Shown here: one piece after another, positions 24,134-31,231 of the stretch
How the letters are laid out: each line of letters begins with the position of its first letter
How positions within the stretch are numbered: position 1 is the first letter of the stretch
Origin: Myxococcales bacterium
GTDB taxonomy: Bacteria; Myxococcota_A; Polyangia; Polyangiales; Polyangiaceae
Direction: 5' to 3'
Assembly (NCBI GenBank): GCA_025355005.1
Contig: JANXLV010000176.1
Span: 1 to 35,332, forward strand
DNA: 35,332 bases
The notes under the pieces: generated by a model
Seen by the model: only the letters and a program-made list of their open reading frames with translations
Database searches by the model: none
What the model was told of the DNA's origin: nothing
Translations under genes and position numbers: made by a program

Positions 24134-24287
24134 GGCGTACTGGAAAATAAGCCGAATGGCGTGTTACAACTGTGGTCACAGCCGTGTAGCGAGCCTGTGC
24201 TCTAAGCGACGGAGATGTCGCTGGGAGTTGGTCTCGACCTCGTGCACGCTCACTCGAGTGAGCACCAAAGAAACCCTCCGTGCAGCG
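24134..24287. other. Divergent control region of the envelope locus
   Basis: A 154-bp region between the five-gene minus-strand operon and the plus-strand secreted-protein cluster. It is the only plausible promoter zone for both. It holds an imperfect inverted repeat CTGTG-gt-CACAG (24170-24181) and the 16-bp palindrome at 24248-24263. Clear -35/-10 boxes are not seen. Confidence 0.5.
24248..24263. promoter_or_regulatory. 16-bp perfect palindrome, candidate operator
   Basis: GCTCACTCGAGTGAGC is its own reverse complement over 16 bp. It lies 25 nt before the ATG of the PstS-like gene, and it also contains an in-frame GTG (24258) that could be an alternative start. A dimeric repressor site or an mRNA hairpin are the main readings. 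Confidence 0.5.
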
Positions 24288-25529
24288 ATGCGCGTGACCA
24301 TTCCGGCGAGCGTCCTTCTGGCGACGACGCTCCTCGCGCGTGAGGCGCACGCGCTTCCGTTCTGCGACGACGCGGCGATAAACCCTCCGCTCACGAACGC
24401 CCTGGTCGTGCAGTCTGGCGACACGCAGGAGCCGATGCTCCGGCTCATGAGTCAGAAGCTGCGCAACTCGGCCGCGCAGCAGACGAGCCTCATCTACACC
24501 ACGACGGGCACGTGCACGATCATCGCGAACATGTACGACTCGACGAAGCGCTTCATCGCCGCGGGCGCCACGCTCACGTACGCGCCTTCGACGCTGGAGA
24601 ACGCGGCGTGGGATGCATCGCAGACGCCGTCGCAGTGCATCGTCAACCCGGCGGTGTGGCCGACGGGCATCCCGATCGACATCGGCATCGGCGCCACCTA
24701 CAACTCGAGCTGCACCGCGGCCGCGCCGCCCGCCGATCTCGGGATCTTCCCCGGTCCGATCGCCGGCTACGGCTTCATCGTCCCGAAGGCGAGCACGCAG
24801 CAGACGCTCACCGCAGAGCAGGGCTACTTCGTCTTCGGCTTCGGCAACCTCGGCCAGGCGACGCCGTGGATCGACGAGCACTACATCTTCACGCGTCTGC
24901 CGACGAAGAGCACGGCGCTGACCTTGTCGGCAAACCTCGGCGTCACCCCGATCACCAAGCTCCACGGCACGGCGTTCAACGGCTCGACCGAGGTGCTCAA
25001 CTCCGTTGCGCAGTCGACGAACCCCGAGAAGACGATCGGCCTCATGGGCACGGAGATCTACGACCAGAACCGCGACAAGGTGACGGAGCTCGCGTTTCGC
25101 GCGTTCGGTCAGCGCTACGCGTACCTGCCCGACAGTAGCCGCACGTCGTTCGACAAGAAGAACCTGCGCGACGGTCACTACACGCCGTGGGCGCAGACCA
25201 TCTACATGACGACGATCGACGCCGGCACCAAGCTTCCGACGAATCCGAGCGCACAGCTCCTCATCGATCTCGTGGTCGGCAACACGAGCCTCGCGGATGT
25301 CGACGGGCTCGCCGTCATCGTCAGCAAGGGCCTGGTCCCCGAGTGCGCGATGAAGGTGAAGCGTGACCCGATCGACGCAGCCCCGCTCAAGGGCTACACG
25401 CCGGCGGCTCCGTGCTCGTGCTTCTTCGACGCGAAGGTGCCCGGTGGCAAATCAAGCTGCACGGCCTGCGTCGACAACACCCCTTGTGGCACCGGCAAGT
25501 GTCGCCACAGCTTCTGCGAGGCCCAATGA
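24288..25529 (+). CDS. Secreted PstS-like substrate-binding protein candidate
   Basis: A 413-residue exported protein. A signal peptide (to about ALA, residue 23) precedes a domain laid out like a type-2 periplasmic binding protein of the phosphate-binding PstS class: an early strand and helix ALVVQSGDTQEPMLRLMSQKL, a Thr-rich loop IYTTTGTCTIIANM where PstS has its anion-binding Ser/Gly turn, an IDIGIGATYNSSC strand, and a GYGFIVPKAS segment. The similarity is structural and inferred. A Cys-rich tail (CSCFF, CTACVDNTPCGTGKC, about residues 375-413) is unusual for such proteins and may anchor or cross-link it. The stop overlaps the ATG of the next lipoprotein (ATGA). A GTG at 24258 would lie in the palindrome; the ATG at 24288 is preferred. 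Confidence 0.65.
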   Translation: MRVTIPASVLLATTLLAREAHALPFCDDAAINPPLTNALVVQSGDTQEPMLRLMSQKLRNSAAQQTSLIYTTTGTCTIIANMYDSTKRFIAAGATLTYAPSTLENAAWDASQTPSQCIVNPAVWPTGIPIDIGIGATYNSSCTAAAPPADLGIFPGPIAGYGFIVPKASTQQTLTAEQGYFVFGFGNLGQATPWIDEHYIFTRLPTKSTALTLSANLGVTPITKLHGTAFNGSTEVLNSVAQSTNPEKTIGLMGTEIYDQNRDKVTELAFRAFGQRYAYLPDSSRTSFDKKNLRDGHYTPWAQTIYMTTIDAGTKLPTNPSAQLLIDLVVGNTSLADVDGLAVIVSKGLVPECAMKVKRDPIDAAPLKGYTPAAPCSCFFDAKVPGGKSSCTACVDNTPCGTGKCRHSFCEAQ

Positions 25530-25867
25530 AGAAGCGCGCCAATCTCTCGATCGCGCTCGCGGCTGCCGGCGCGCTCGTGGCCTTTGCGGCCTTCGCGGCG
25601 TGTGGTGACGACAACGCGGTCAAGGAGAACGTCGCCAAGGACTCCGGCACCGTCGATGGGCAGTCGCCCAATGTGGACGGCAGCGGCATCCCTGGCAGTG
25701 ATGGCAGCATCGGACCTGACGGCGAGATCATCGACGATTGCGTGGCGAAGCCGGATCCGAACGTCTATACGGATCTGCTGAACGCGTGCACGACGTCCTT
25801 CAAGATCGATCCGCATCCGACCATCCCGCTGCTCTTCCCGGACGGTGGGCTTCCGCCCTTGCCCTGA
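25526..25867 (+). CDS. Small lipoprotein, coupled to the PstS-like gene
   Basis: A 113-residue lipoprotein (signal ending FAAC) with a Gly/Asp/Ser-rich spacer and two cysteines (DDCVAK, NACTTS) in the short C-terminal part, which ends Pro-Pro-Leu-Pro. No family is recognised. Its ATG overlaps the previous stop by 4 nt (ATGA), indicating coupled expression with the PstS-like protein and probably a shared location. Confidence 0.75.
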   Translation: MKKRANLSIALAAAGALVAFAAFAACGDDNAVKENVAKDSGTVDGQSPNVDGSGIPGSDGSIGPDGEIIDDCVAKPDPNVYTDLLNACTTSFKIDPHPTIPLLFPDGGLPPLP

Positions 25868-26385
25868 GCGCGCTCACGAGCGTCCTCGCGGTCGGCTGCT
25901 CTGCGATGCCGCCTCCGCTCGTCCTGGTCGCACTACCTGCGCTTCGCGATGCGGAGGCTCAGCGTCGCGCCGCGCTCGCCGTCCTCGTCGGGCAGCCGGC
26001 GGAGCGTGACGTCGCGCAGGGCCTTGCCTTCTTGCGGAGCGCCTGCGCTGTCGGGAACGCGTGCGCATGCCTGGAGCGCGCCGCCGCGCTCGAGACGTTC
26101 GACGGCCGCGCAGAGGCGCTGGGCGAGGCCGCACGGCACTACGAGCGCCTGTGCGAGGCCACGTCGAAGACGCGATGCGTGAGCCCCGTGAAACCTGCCG
26201 CAGGTGGCGCGTTCGAGGCGCGTACGAACGCAGGCGTCGCGCCGTCCGAGATGCTTGCATGTTACAACTGGGCCGAGATGCTCGGTCGTGGTGTGCTCAC
26301 CGCGCCCGACGCCGCGGACGCTGCCGTTCTCACGAAGCGCGCGTGTGCCGGCGGGCTCGCGCAGGCGTGCGCGAAAGGCTCGTGA
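25786..26385 (+). CDS. Sel1-like Cys-rich lipoprotein, start uncertain
   Basis: About 199 residues if it begins at the GTG 25786. A hydrophobic stretch ending LAVGCSA gives a lipobox. The rest is helical with Cys pairs seven to nine residues apart (SACAVGNACACLERA, RACAGGLAQACAKG), like disulfide-linked Sel1/Hcp repeats that mediate protein contacts in the envelope. The start is a problem: no ATG, GTG or TTG in frame lies between 25786 and the signal, and using 25786 makes an 82-nt overlap with the previous gene in another frame; an ATG at 25906 would remove the signal. The long overlap may be real in a compact operon, or a non-standard start such as CTG may be used. Confidence 0.6.
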   Translation: MHDVLQDRSASDHPAALPGRWASALALSALTSVLAVGCSAMPPPLVLVALPALRDAEAQRRAALAVLVGQPAERDVAQGLAFLRSACAVGNACACLERAAALETFDGRAEALGEAARHYERLCEATSKTRCVSPVKPAAGGAFEARTNAGVAPSEMLACYNWAEMLGRGVLTAPDAADAAVLTKRACAGGLAQACAKGS

Positions 26386-26413
26386 GCGGGCCGAAAACCG
26401 CTACGATCGAGGG

Positions 26414-26743
26414 ATGCGGGTCCTCCCATTCGCGATCGTGTCGGTGCCGCTCCTCGTCGCGGCGCTTGCGGGTCTCGTGGCTTGCTCGCAGCCGCAACGC
26501 ACGGCCGTTGGCTGCCAGAAGGACACGGACTGCAAGGGCGAGCGCATCTGCGACGACGGGAAGTGCGGCGCATCCCAGATCGTCATGACGACCGCCGCGG
26601 CCGCGCCCGCTTCTGCATGTCCGCCATGTCCGGTGTGCGCGCCTCCCGCGGCCCCCGCCGCCCCTCCCGCCCCCGCCGCGACACCACGACCGCCGCGACC
26701 GGCGCCCACGGGTCACCGCGACCCCATGGACCCTGTATTCTGA
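26414..26743 (+). CDS. Small Cys-rich lipoprotein, copy A of a tandem pair
   Basis: A 109-residue lipoprotein with lipobox LVAC, followed by a compact Cys module VGCQKDTDCKGERICDDGKC (four cysteines), then an Ala/Pro-rich tail with Cys-Pro-Pro-Cys-Pro-Val-Cys. The Cys-x5-Cys-x5-Cys-x4-Cys spacing resembles the DxDC...GKC modules of myxobacterial secreted proteins. It is followed 2 nt after its stop by a paralogue, so the pair arose by duplication. The Pro-rich tail may span the peptidoglycan or act as a surface stalk. No enzymatic signature is present. Confidence 0.7.
   Translation: MRVLPFAIVSVPLLVAALAGLVACSQPQRTAVGCQKDTDCKGERICDDGKCGASQIVMTTAAAAPASACPPCPVCAPPAAPAAPPAPAATPRPPRPAPTGHRDPMDPVF
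26510..26569 (+). repeat. 60-bp duplicated Cys module, copy A
   Basis: This 60-bp segment encodes the four-Cys module of the first lipoprotein and recurs at 26830-26889 with only a few base differences, while the flanks differ. It is direct evidence of a local duplication or gene conversion. Confidence 0.85.
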
Positions 26744-26745
26744 CC

Positions 26746-27156
26746 TTGGACCTTCGAACGCTCTTCATCGCGCTGTCGCTGCTCTGCGCTTTCTGCGGGT
26801 GTTCGCAGGCCTCGAGCGAGAACGCGCTCGGCTGCGGGAAGGACACGGACTGCAAGGGCGATCGCATCTGCGACAACGGGAAGTGCGGGTCGCCGACGAA
26901 CACCGCACGCGCTGCGCCATCGTCCGCGCCGATCACCGCAGACCCCATTCCTTCTGCTGCGCCCATCACGCCGATCACGTCCGGCGCGTCGAGCGCGTGT
27001 CCTCCGTGCCCCGCATGCAGCGCACCGCCGGTCGTCACCGCGGCGACCCCGCCCACCGCACCACGGCCGCCCACGCCGATGCCCACGATGATTCCGCCGC
27101 CAGTGCCCACGCCGACCCCGCGCCCGCCGGTCCGGCCGCCGTCGGATCTGTTCTAG
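26746..27156 (+). CDS. Small Cys-rich lipoprotein, copy B of a tandem pair
   Basis: A 136-residue paralogue of the preceding gene. It starts at a TTG 2 nt after the previous stop, which gives a clean lipoprotein signal (LLCAFCGC), then the same four-Cys module (LGCGKDTDCKGDRICDNGKC), then a Pro/Thr/Ala-rich region with Cys-Pro-Pro-Cys-Pro-Ala-Cys and a Pro-rich end. Upstream in-frame sequence lies inside the first gene. Near-identity in the module but divergence in the tails implies selection on the module. It ends 2 nt from the convergent helicase gene. Confidence 0.7.
   Translation: MDLRTLFIALSLLCAFCGCSQASSENALGCGKDTDCKGDRICDNGKCGSPTNTARAAPSSAPITADPIPSAAPITPITSGASSACPPCPACSAPPVVTAATPPTAPRPPTPMPTMIPPPVPTPTPRPPVRPPSDLF
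26830..26889 (+). repeat. 60-bp duplicated Cys module, copy B
   Basis: Second copy of the segment at 26510-26569, 320 bp apart. Substitutions are few and mostly change one codon (Glu to Asp, Asp to Asn). Confidence 0.85.
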
Positions 27157-27158
27157 CG

Positions 27159-29693
27159 TCAGCCCGACGCGATGCGATCGATGCGTACGACGGCGCGGCC
27201 TTCCGCGCGTGATGCCTCGAGGTCGACGCGCGCCTCGATGAAGACGCTGGACGGGCCCTCGTCGTCGAGGAGCACCTGCTTCACGCGCCAGAGGTGCTCT
27301 TCCTTCTCCACGATGAGGTGCTTCGGGCTGCGCGCCTCCAGATCGGTGCGGATCTGTCCGGTGGCGCCGCTGGATGCGAAGAGCGCGCGAGCCGCCGCAA
27401 GATCGTTCGCGGTGACCCCAGCGCCCTCGCCCAGGCGCTCGACGCCGTCGTCGAAGGTGCCTCGCGACAGATCGCGCACGAGGTCGAACATCCGATTGCG
27501 GACGAGCACCGTGAACGCGCGCGCGTCGGCTGTGATGTCCTGCGTGCCCGCGGGCTCCGCGCGTCCCTCTTCCTGACGCAGCGCGATCTCCCGCGCGCGC
27601 TCCGGGTCGCGCATCTTCTCCCATTCGTCGAGGAGGCTTGCGTCGATCTCCTTCACCATGGCGCCCAAGAAATCGATGACGTCGAAGAGCGCGTCGGTCT
27701 TCTCTTCCGTCGGCACGTTGGTGGAGAGCGTCTTGTAGACGTCCGACAGGTACCGCAGGAGCACACCCTCGATCCGTTGCAGCCCATACTCACGCACGTA
27801 TTCGGTGAAGGACAGGAACTGCTCCACCATGTCACGCGCGATGGACTTCGGTTTCACGCTGCTCTCGTTCGCCCACGGGTGCAGTATGCGAAACTCGTTG
27901 TATGTATCATACACGAATTCGGCGAGCGGCTTCGGATGCTCCAGCTTCTCCAGCACCTCTTGCCGCTCTTCGTAGGGCATTCCTTGCGCCTTCAGCTCGT
28001 TCAGCTTGTCGGCGAAGAGCTTGTCCTTCTGGCGCATCAGGATCGCCTCGGGGCTCTCCAGGATGGCCTCCACCAGCGACAGCACGTCGAGCGCGTGAGT
28101 GGGCGACTCCGGATCAAGCGAGCGGATCGCCGCCACCAGGTAGAGCGACAGCGCATGGTTCAGGGAGAAGTCGACCTGCAGCTCGTCGTTGACGCGTACG
28201 CGTCGCCCGTGACCGGTGCGCGTGACGAGCGTGATGCCCGCCTCGCAGAGCGACTTGAACATGGCAAGCGCGGTCTTCTTGTGGATGCGCTTCTCCGCCT
28301 CGCGCTCGTGGCTCTTGTCGATGAGGCGGCCCACGGAGAGGCACTTCCCGTCGCGCTCGAGCACGGAGAGCAGCATCGAGTGCGAGACGGTAAAGCGTGA
28401 TTTCAGCGGCTCCGGCTGCGCGGTCGTCAGGGTGACGAACGTCTCGCGGTTCCACGGGACGAAGCCGCGCTCGGGCGGCTTGCGTCGCACCATCTTGCGG
28501 AGCTTCTTCGGGTCGCCGCCGGCCTTGGCCTCCAGGCGAAGGTTCTCGATCACGTGCTCCGGCGCCTGCGCCACCACGTAGCCCTGGTTGTCGAAGCCCT
28601 TGCGACCCGCGCGTCCGCTGATCTGGTGGAAGTCGCGAGCGGAGAGGATGCGCGTGCCCTGACCGTCGAACCGACACATCTTGGTGAACAGCACGGTGCG
28701 GATGGGAACGTTGATGCCCACGCCGAGCGTGTCCGTTCCGCTGACGACCTTCAAGAGGCCCGCCTGCGCGAGCTTCTCGACCATCAGCCGATACTTTGGG
28801 AGTAGGCCCGCGTGGTGGATGCCGATGCCGTGCTTCAGGAAACGCGCGAGGTCCTTGCCGTAGGGGCTGTTCCAGCGTGCGCCCAGCATCGCCTCCGTGA
28901 TGGCGCGCTTCTCTTCCTTGGAGCACACGTCGATGCTCATCAGGTTCTGCGCCTCCTCCGCGGCGCCGCGCTGGGAGAAGTTCACCAGGTAGATGGGTGC
29001 GCGCTCCTGTCGCAAGAGATCGGAGAGCGCCTCGTGCAGCGGCTTCTCCGAATACATGAAGTCGAGCGGCACGGGCCTCGTCATGGACCTCACCGTGGTC
29101 GTGGGCTTGCCCGTGAGCTTCGTGAGGCGCTCCTCGAAGAAGGACGTATCGCCCAGCGTCGCGCTCATCAGCAGGAAGGTCGCATTCGAGAGCTCGAGCA
29201 GCGGGATCTGCCACGCCACGCCGCGCTCCTTGTCGGCGTAGTAGTGGAACTCGTCCATCGTCACGTGATCCACGCGCGCGGCCGCGCCCTCACGCAAGGC
29301 CATGTTCGCCAGGATCTCGGCGGTCGCACAGATGATGGGCGCGTCGCGGTTCACGGTCGCGTCGCCCGTCATCAGGCCCACGTTGTCGGGGCCGAAATCC
29401 CGGGCGAGCGCGAAGAATCTCTCGTTCGCGAGCGCCTTGATCGGACACGTGTAGAATGCACGTTTTCCGCGCGCGATCGCATCGAACGCGGCGCAGGTGA
29501 AGACCAGCGACTTGCCAGAGCCGGTGGGCGTGTTCAGGATCACGTTCGAGCCAGTGGTGATCGAGAGGATCGCCTCTTCCTGCGCCGGATAGAGCGTCAG
29601 GCCGAGCTCCTTCACCCACGCGAGGAACCCCTCCAGGACCGTGTCCTCCGAGACGTCCTTCGGGATGAACGCGAGCGCCGACGTGTGCGTCAT
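27159..29693 (-). CDS. Ski2-like DExH-box helicase (DUF3516-type)
   Basis: An 844-residue superfamily-2 helicase. Motif I is TPTGSGKS (Lys61), motif Ia CPIKALANE, motif II MDEFH (Asp147-Glu148-Phe-His150, DExH type), motif III MSATLGD (Ser177), and motif VI QISGRAGRKG (about 349-358). The VSGTDTLGVGINVPIRTV stretch is motif V. The C-terminal half (about 420-844) corresponds to the DUF3516 region seen in actinobacterial and myxobacterial Ski2/Mtr4-like helicases and is helical. All ATPase motifs are intact, so ATP-driven unwinding of RNA or RNA:DNA structures is expected. The ATG overlaps the anti-sigma stop by four bases (ATGA), so it is translated with the sigma/anti-sigma pair, an unusual partner that suggests a stress or RNA-quality role. 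Confidence 0.92.
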   Translation of the reverse strand: MTHTSALAFIPKDVSEDTVLEGFLAWVKELGLTLYPAQEEAILSITTGSNVILNTPTGSGKSLVFTCAAFDAIARGKRAFYTCPIKALANERFFALARDFGPDNVGLMTGDATVNRDAPIICATAEILANMALREGAAARVDHVTMDEFHYYADKERGVAWQIPLLELSNATFLLMSATLGDTSFFEERLTKLTGKPTTTVRSMTRPVPLDFMYSEKPLHEALSDLLRQERAPIYLVNFSQRGAAEEAQNLMSIDVCSKEEKRAITEAMLGARWNSPYGKDLARFLKHGIGIHHAGLLPKYRLMVEKLAQAGLLKVVSGTDTLGVGINVPIRTVLFTKMCRFDGQGTRILSARDFHQISGRAGRKGFDNQGYVVAQAPEHVIENLRLEAKAGGDPKKLRKMVRRKPPERGFVPWNRETFVTLTTAQPEPLKSRFTVSHSMLLSVLERDGKCLSVGRLIDKSHEREAEKRIHKKTALAMFKSLCEAGITLVTRTGHGRRVRVNDELQVDFSLNHALSLYLVAAIRSLDPESPTHALDVLSLVEAILESPEAILMRQKDKLFADKLNELKAQGMPYEERQEVLEKLEHPKPLAEFVYDTYNEFRILHPWANESSVKPKSIARDMVEQFLSFTEYVREYGLQRIEGVLLRYLSDVYKTLSTNVPTEEKTDALFDVIDFLGAMVKEIDASLLDEWEKMRDPERAREIALRQEEGRAEPAGTQDITADARAFTVLVRNRMFDLVRDLSRGTFDDGVERLGEGAGVTANDLAAARALFASSGATGQIRTDLEARSPKHLIVEKEEHLWRVKQVLLDDEGPSSVFIEARVDLEASRAEGRAVVRIDRIASG

Positions 29694-30535
29694 CCGCGCG
29701 CCTTGGCGGTGAGGATGATGCGCTCGCGCTTCGACACCACCGCGCCGCCGGGCTTCTCCACGGTGACCGCGAAGAGCGCCGCCTCGCGCACGGGCACCCG
29801 TGCGGTGATCGGGACGATCACGTCGCCCGTCGCCTCGTCCACGTCGAACACGCCGCCGTCGACCGGGTACTTGTCATCGCGCGTTTTGTCGAAGATCCAG
29901 AGCTGGTACTGGAGCTTGGTGGGATCGTTCTTGGCGAGTCCATGGAAGCGCATCGCGCCCTTCTGCTCCGCCGCATTCCACACCACGTCGCCCGACGCGC
30001 CCTTCGATGCCTCGTCCTTCGCCGCGCTCCATTCGAGCTTCTCGGTCCCAGCCTTCGCAAGCAGCCGCTCGCGCTCCTGCGAGGCAGTGGGCGGAGGAGG
30101 CGGAAACACATCATGAGGCACGAACACGCTCTTGGTGACGACGACCTCCCGCGGCTCCCGCGTCCACGCCCCGAGCGCGACGAGAAAGCAAGCCGCCGCC
30201 GCAATCCAGCCAACCCGCCCAAAAAGCCGAGAGCGGGAAGGGGAAGGGGAAGGAGAGGTCGAGGTCGAGGTCGAGGTCGAGGTCGAGGTCGCCGTTCTCT
30301 CCTTCGCCAGTCTTTCCAGCTTCTCTACCAGCGCCGCTGGCATCTCCTCACTCCCCTTCGCCGTGCTTGCGATCGCCACGCTTGCTGCGGCCGTCCCGAA
30401 CGCCGCCCGCTCCTTCGCGTCTTCCGGCGGCGCCTCCGCCAGGATCGCGTCGAGCTCCGCTTGCTCCTCCGCCGTCAGGCCCACGAGCGCCTCGTCGTTC
30501 AGGAGCTCCTGCGCGCGGGTGTGCTTCGCGCTCAT
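29690..30535 (-). CDS. RskA-like membrane anti-sigma factor
   Basis: A 281-residue regulator. The N-terminal cytosolic part has the DEALVGLTAEEQAELDAIL start of anti-sigma-K-type domains but no zinc-binding His/Cys motif. A Thr-Ser then Pro-Ser repeat (about 82-100) leads to one membrane helix (about 108-124). The periplasmic domain (about 150-281) has the RskA C-terminal pattern: YQLWIFDKTRDDKYPVDGG and AALFAVTVEKPGGAV. It should hold the adjacent sigma factor inactive until an envelope signal releases it. Its ATG overlaps the sigma-factor stop and its stop overlaps the helicase start, each by ATGA, so the three are made in fixed ratio. Confidence 0.88.
   Translation of the reverse strand: MSAKHTRAQELLNDEALVGLTAEEQAELDAILAEAPPEDAKERAAFGTAAASVAIASTAKGSEEMPAALVEKLERLAKERTATSTSTSTSTSTSPSPSPSRSRLFGRVGWIAAAACFLVALGAWTREPREVVVTKSVFVPHDVFPPPPPTASQERERLLAKAGTEKLEWSAAKDEASKGASGDVVWNAAEQKGAMRFHGLAKNDPTKLQYQLWIFDKTRDDKYPVDGGVFDVDEATGDVIVPITARVPVREAALFAVTVEKPGGAVVSKRERIILTAKARG
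30235..30291. repeat. Hexanucleotide repeats encoding Ser-Thr and Ser-Pro in the anti-sigma factor
   Basis: GGGAAG units (30235-30252) are followed by at least six GAGGTC units (30254-30291); on the minus strand these give Ser-Pro and Ser-Thr dipeptides just before the membrane helix. Slippage would change spacing in steps of two residues. Confidence 0.8.
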
Positions 30536-31107
30536 GATCGCTCCTCCATCGTGGGCTCGGCCCTTCGTGCGTCAGCGGCGACGGGATCCGCAAGCAGCTC
30601 CCGCACCGCGATGAGGCCGCGTCGCGAGTGTGCCTTCACGGTTCCGAGCGGCATGCCGGTCCTCGTCGCCACCTCGTCGTGCGAGAGTCCGTGACACGCA
30701 GTCAACATGATCACCTCGCGCTGCTCGGGCCGCAGCCGGGAGACCGCGCGCGCCGCAAGCGCTGCCTCCGCGCCGAGCTCGGCCGGGACGTCGCCCTCGG
30801 ACGCGATGGTGTCCGTCAGCACCTCGGTGACGGGTGTGCGTTTGGTGCGGCGCCGGTGGTCGATGAGCCGCCGCCGCGTGATCACGCCCACGAACGTCAC
30901 CTCCGCCCCCGCGGCTGCGTCGAAGCGGGCCGCGCTCTTCCACAGATCCAGGAAGACCTCCTGCACGGCGTCCTCCGCGTCCTCGAGCGAGGAGCAGAAA
31001 CGGCGCGCCAGCGACCACACGAGCCCGCCGTAGCGCGAGATGCATTCGCGCGTGGCGGCGGCGTCACCTGAGGCGACCCGCGGTAGGAGCGGACCAGTCG
31101 TTTCCAA
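30532..31107 (-). CDS. ECF RNA polymerase sigma factor
   Basis: A 191-residue group-4 sigma factor. Region 2 (about 20-85) shows YGGLVWSLARRFC, DAEDAVQEVFLDLW and the ITRRRLIDHRRR end. Region 4 (about 125-175) has RLRPEQREVIMLTACHGLSHDEVATRTG with a recognition helix PLGTVKAHSRRG. Regions 1 and 3 are absent, as in ECF factors, and it resembles SigK-type members paired with RskA. The first possible start after an upstream in-frame stop is the TTG at 31107; no strong ribosome site precedes it, which may keep its level low. It is the first gene of the sigma/anti-sigma/helicase operon and diverges from a protein kinase. ECF operons often autoregulate, but a promoter motif is not apparent here. 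Confidence 0.9.
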   Translation of the reverse strand: METTGPLLPRVASGDAAATRECISRYGGLVWSLARRFCSSLEDAEDAVQEVFLDLWKSAARFDAAAGAEVTFVGVITRRRLIDHRRRTKRTPVTEVLTDTIASEGDVPAELGAEAALAARAVSRLRPEQREVIMLTACHGLSHDEVATRTGMPLGTVKAHSRRGLIAVRELLADPVAADARRAEPTMEERS

Positions 31108-31231
31108 GGGCGGCGCAGCATACCGCGAACCGCCGGGTCACGTGGTCGCTGATGCGCGGCGGCCCCAGGCGGCCCCAGAATCGCGCATTCGCTTGCGACA
31201 TGCATCCACGATGCCCTTGCGAACGAAATGA
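31108..31231. other. Divergent region between ECF sigma and kinase genes
   Basis: 124 bp of non-coding DNA. A 10-bp unit GCGGCCCCAG occurs twice in tandem at about 31159-31178. No recognised ECF promoter pair is visible. Confidence 0.4.

Noticed and set aside
24162..24180. A possible PHO-box-like direct repeat (TGTTACA...GTCACA)
   Set aside because: The 11-bp-spaced match is weak (about four of seven positions) and the half-sites do not fit the consensus. I could not support a PhoB site.
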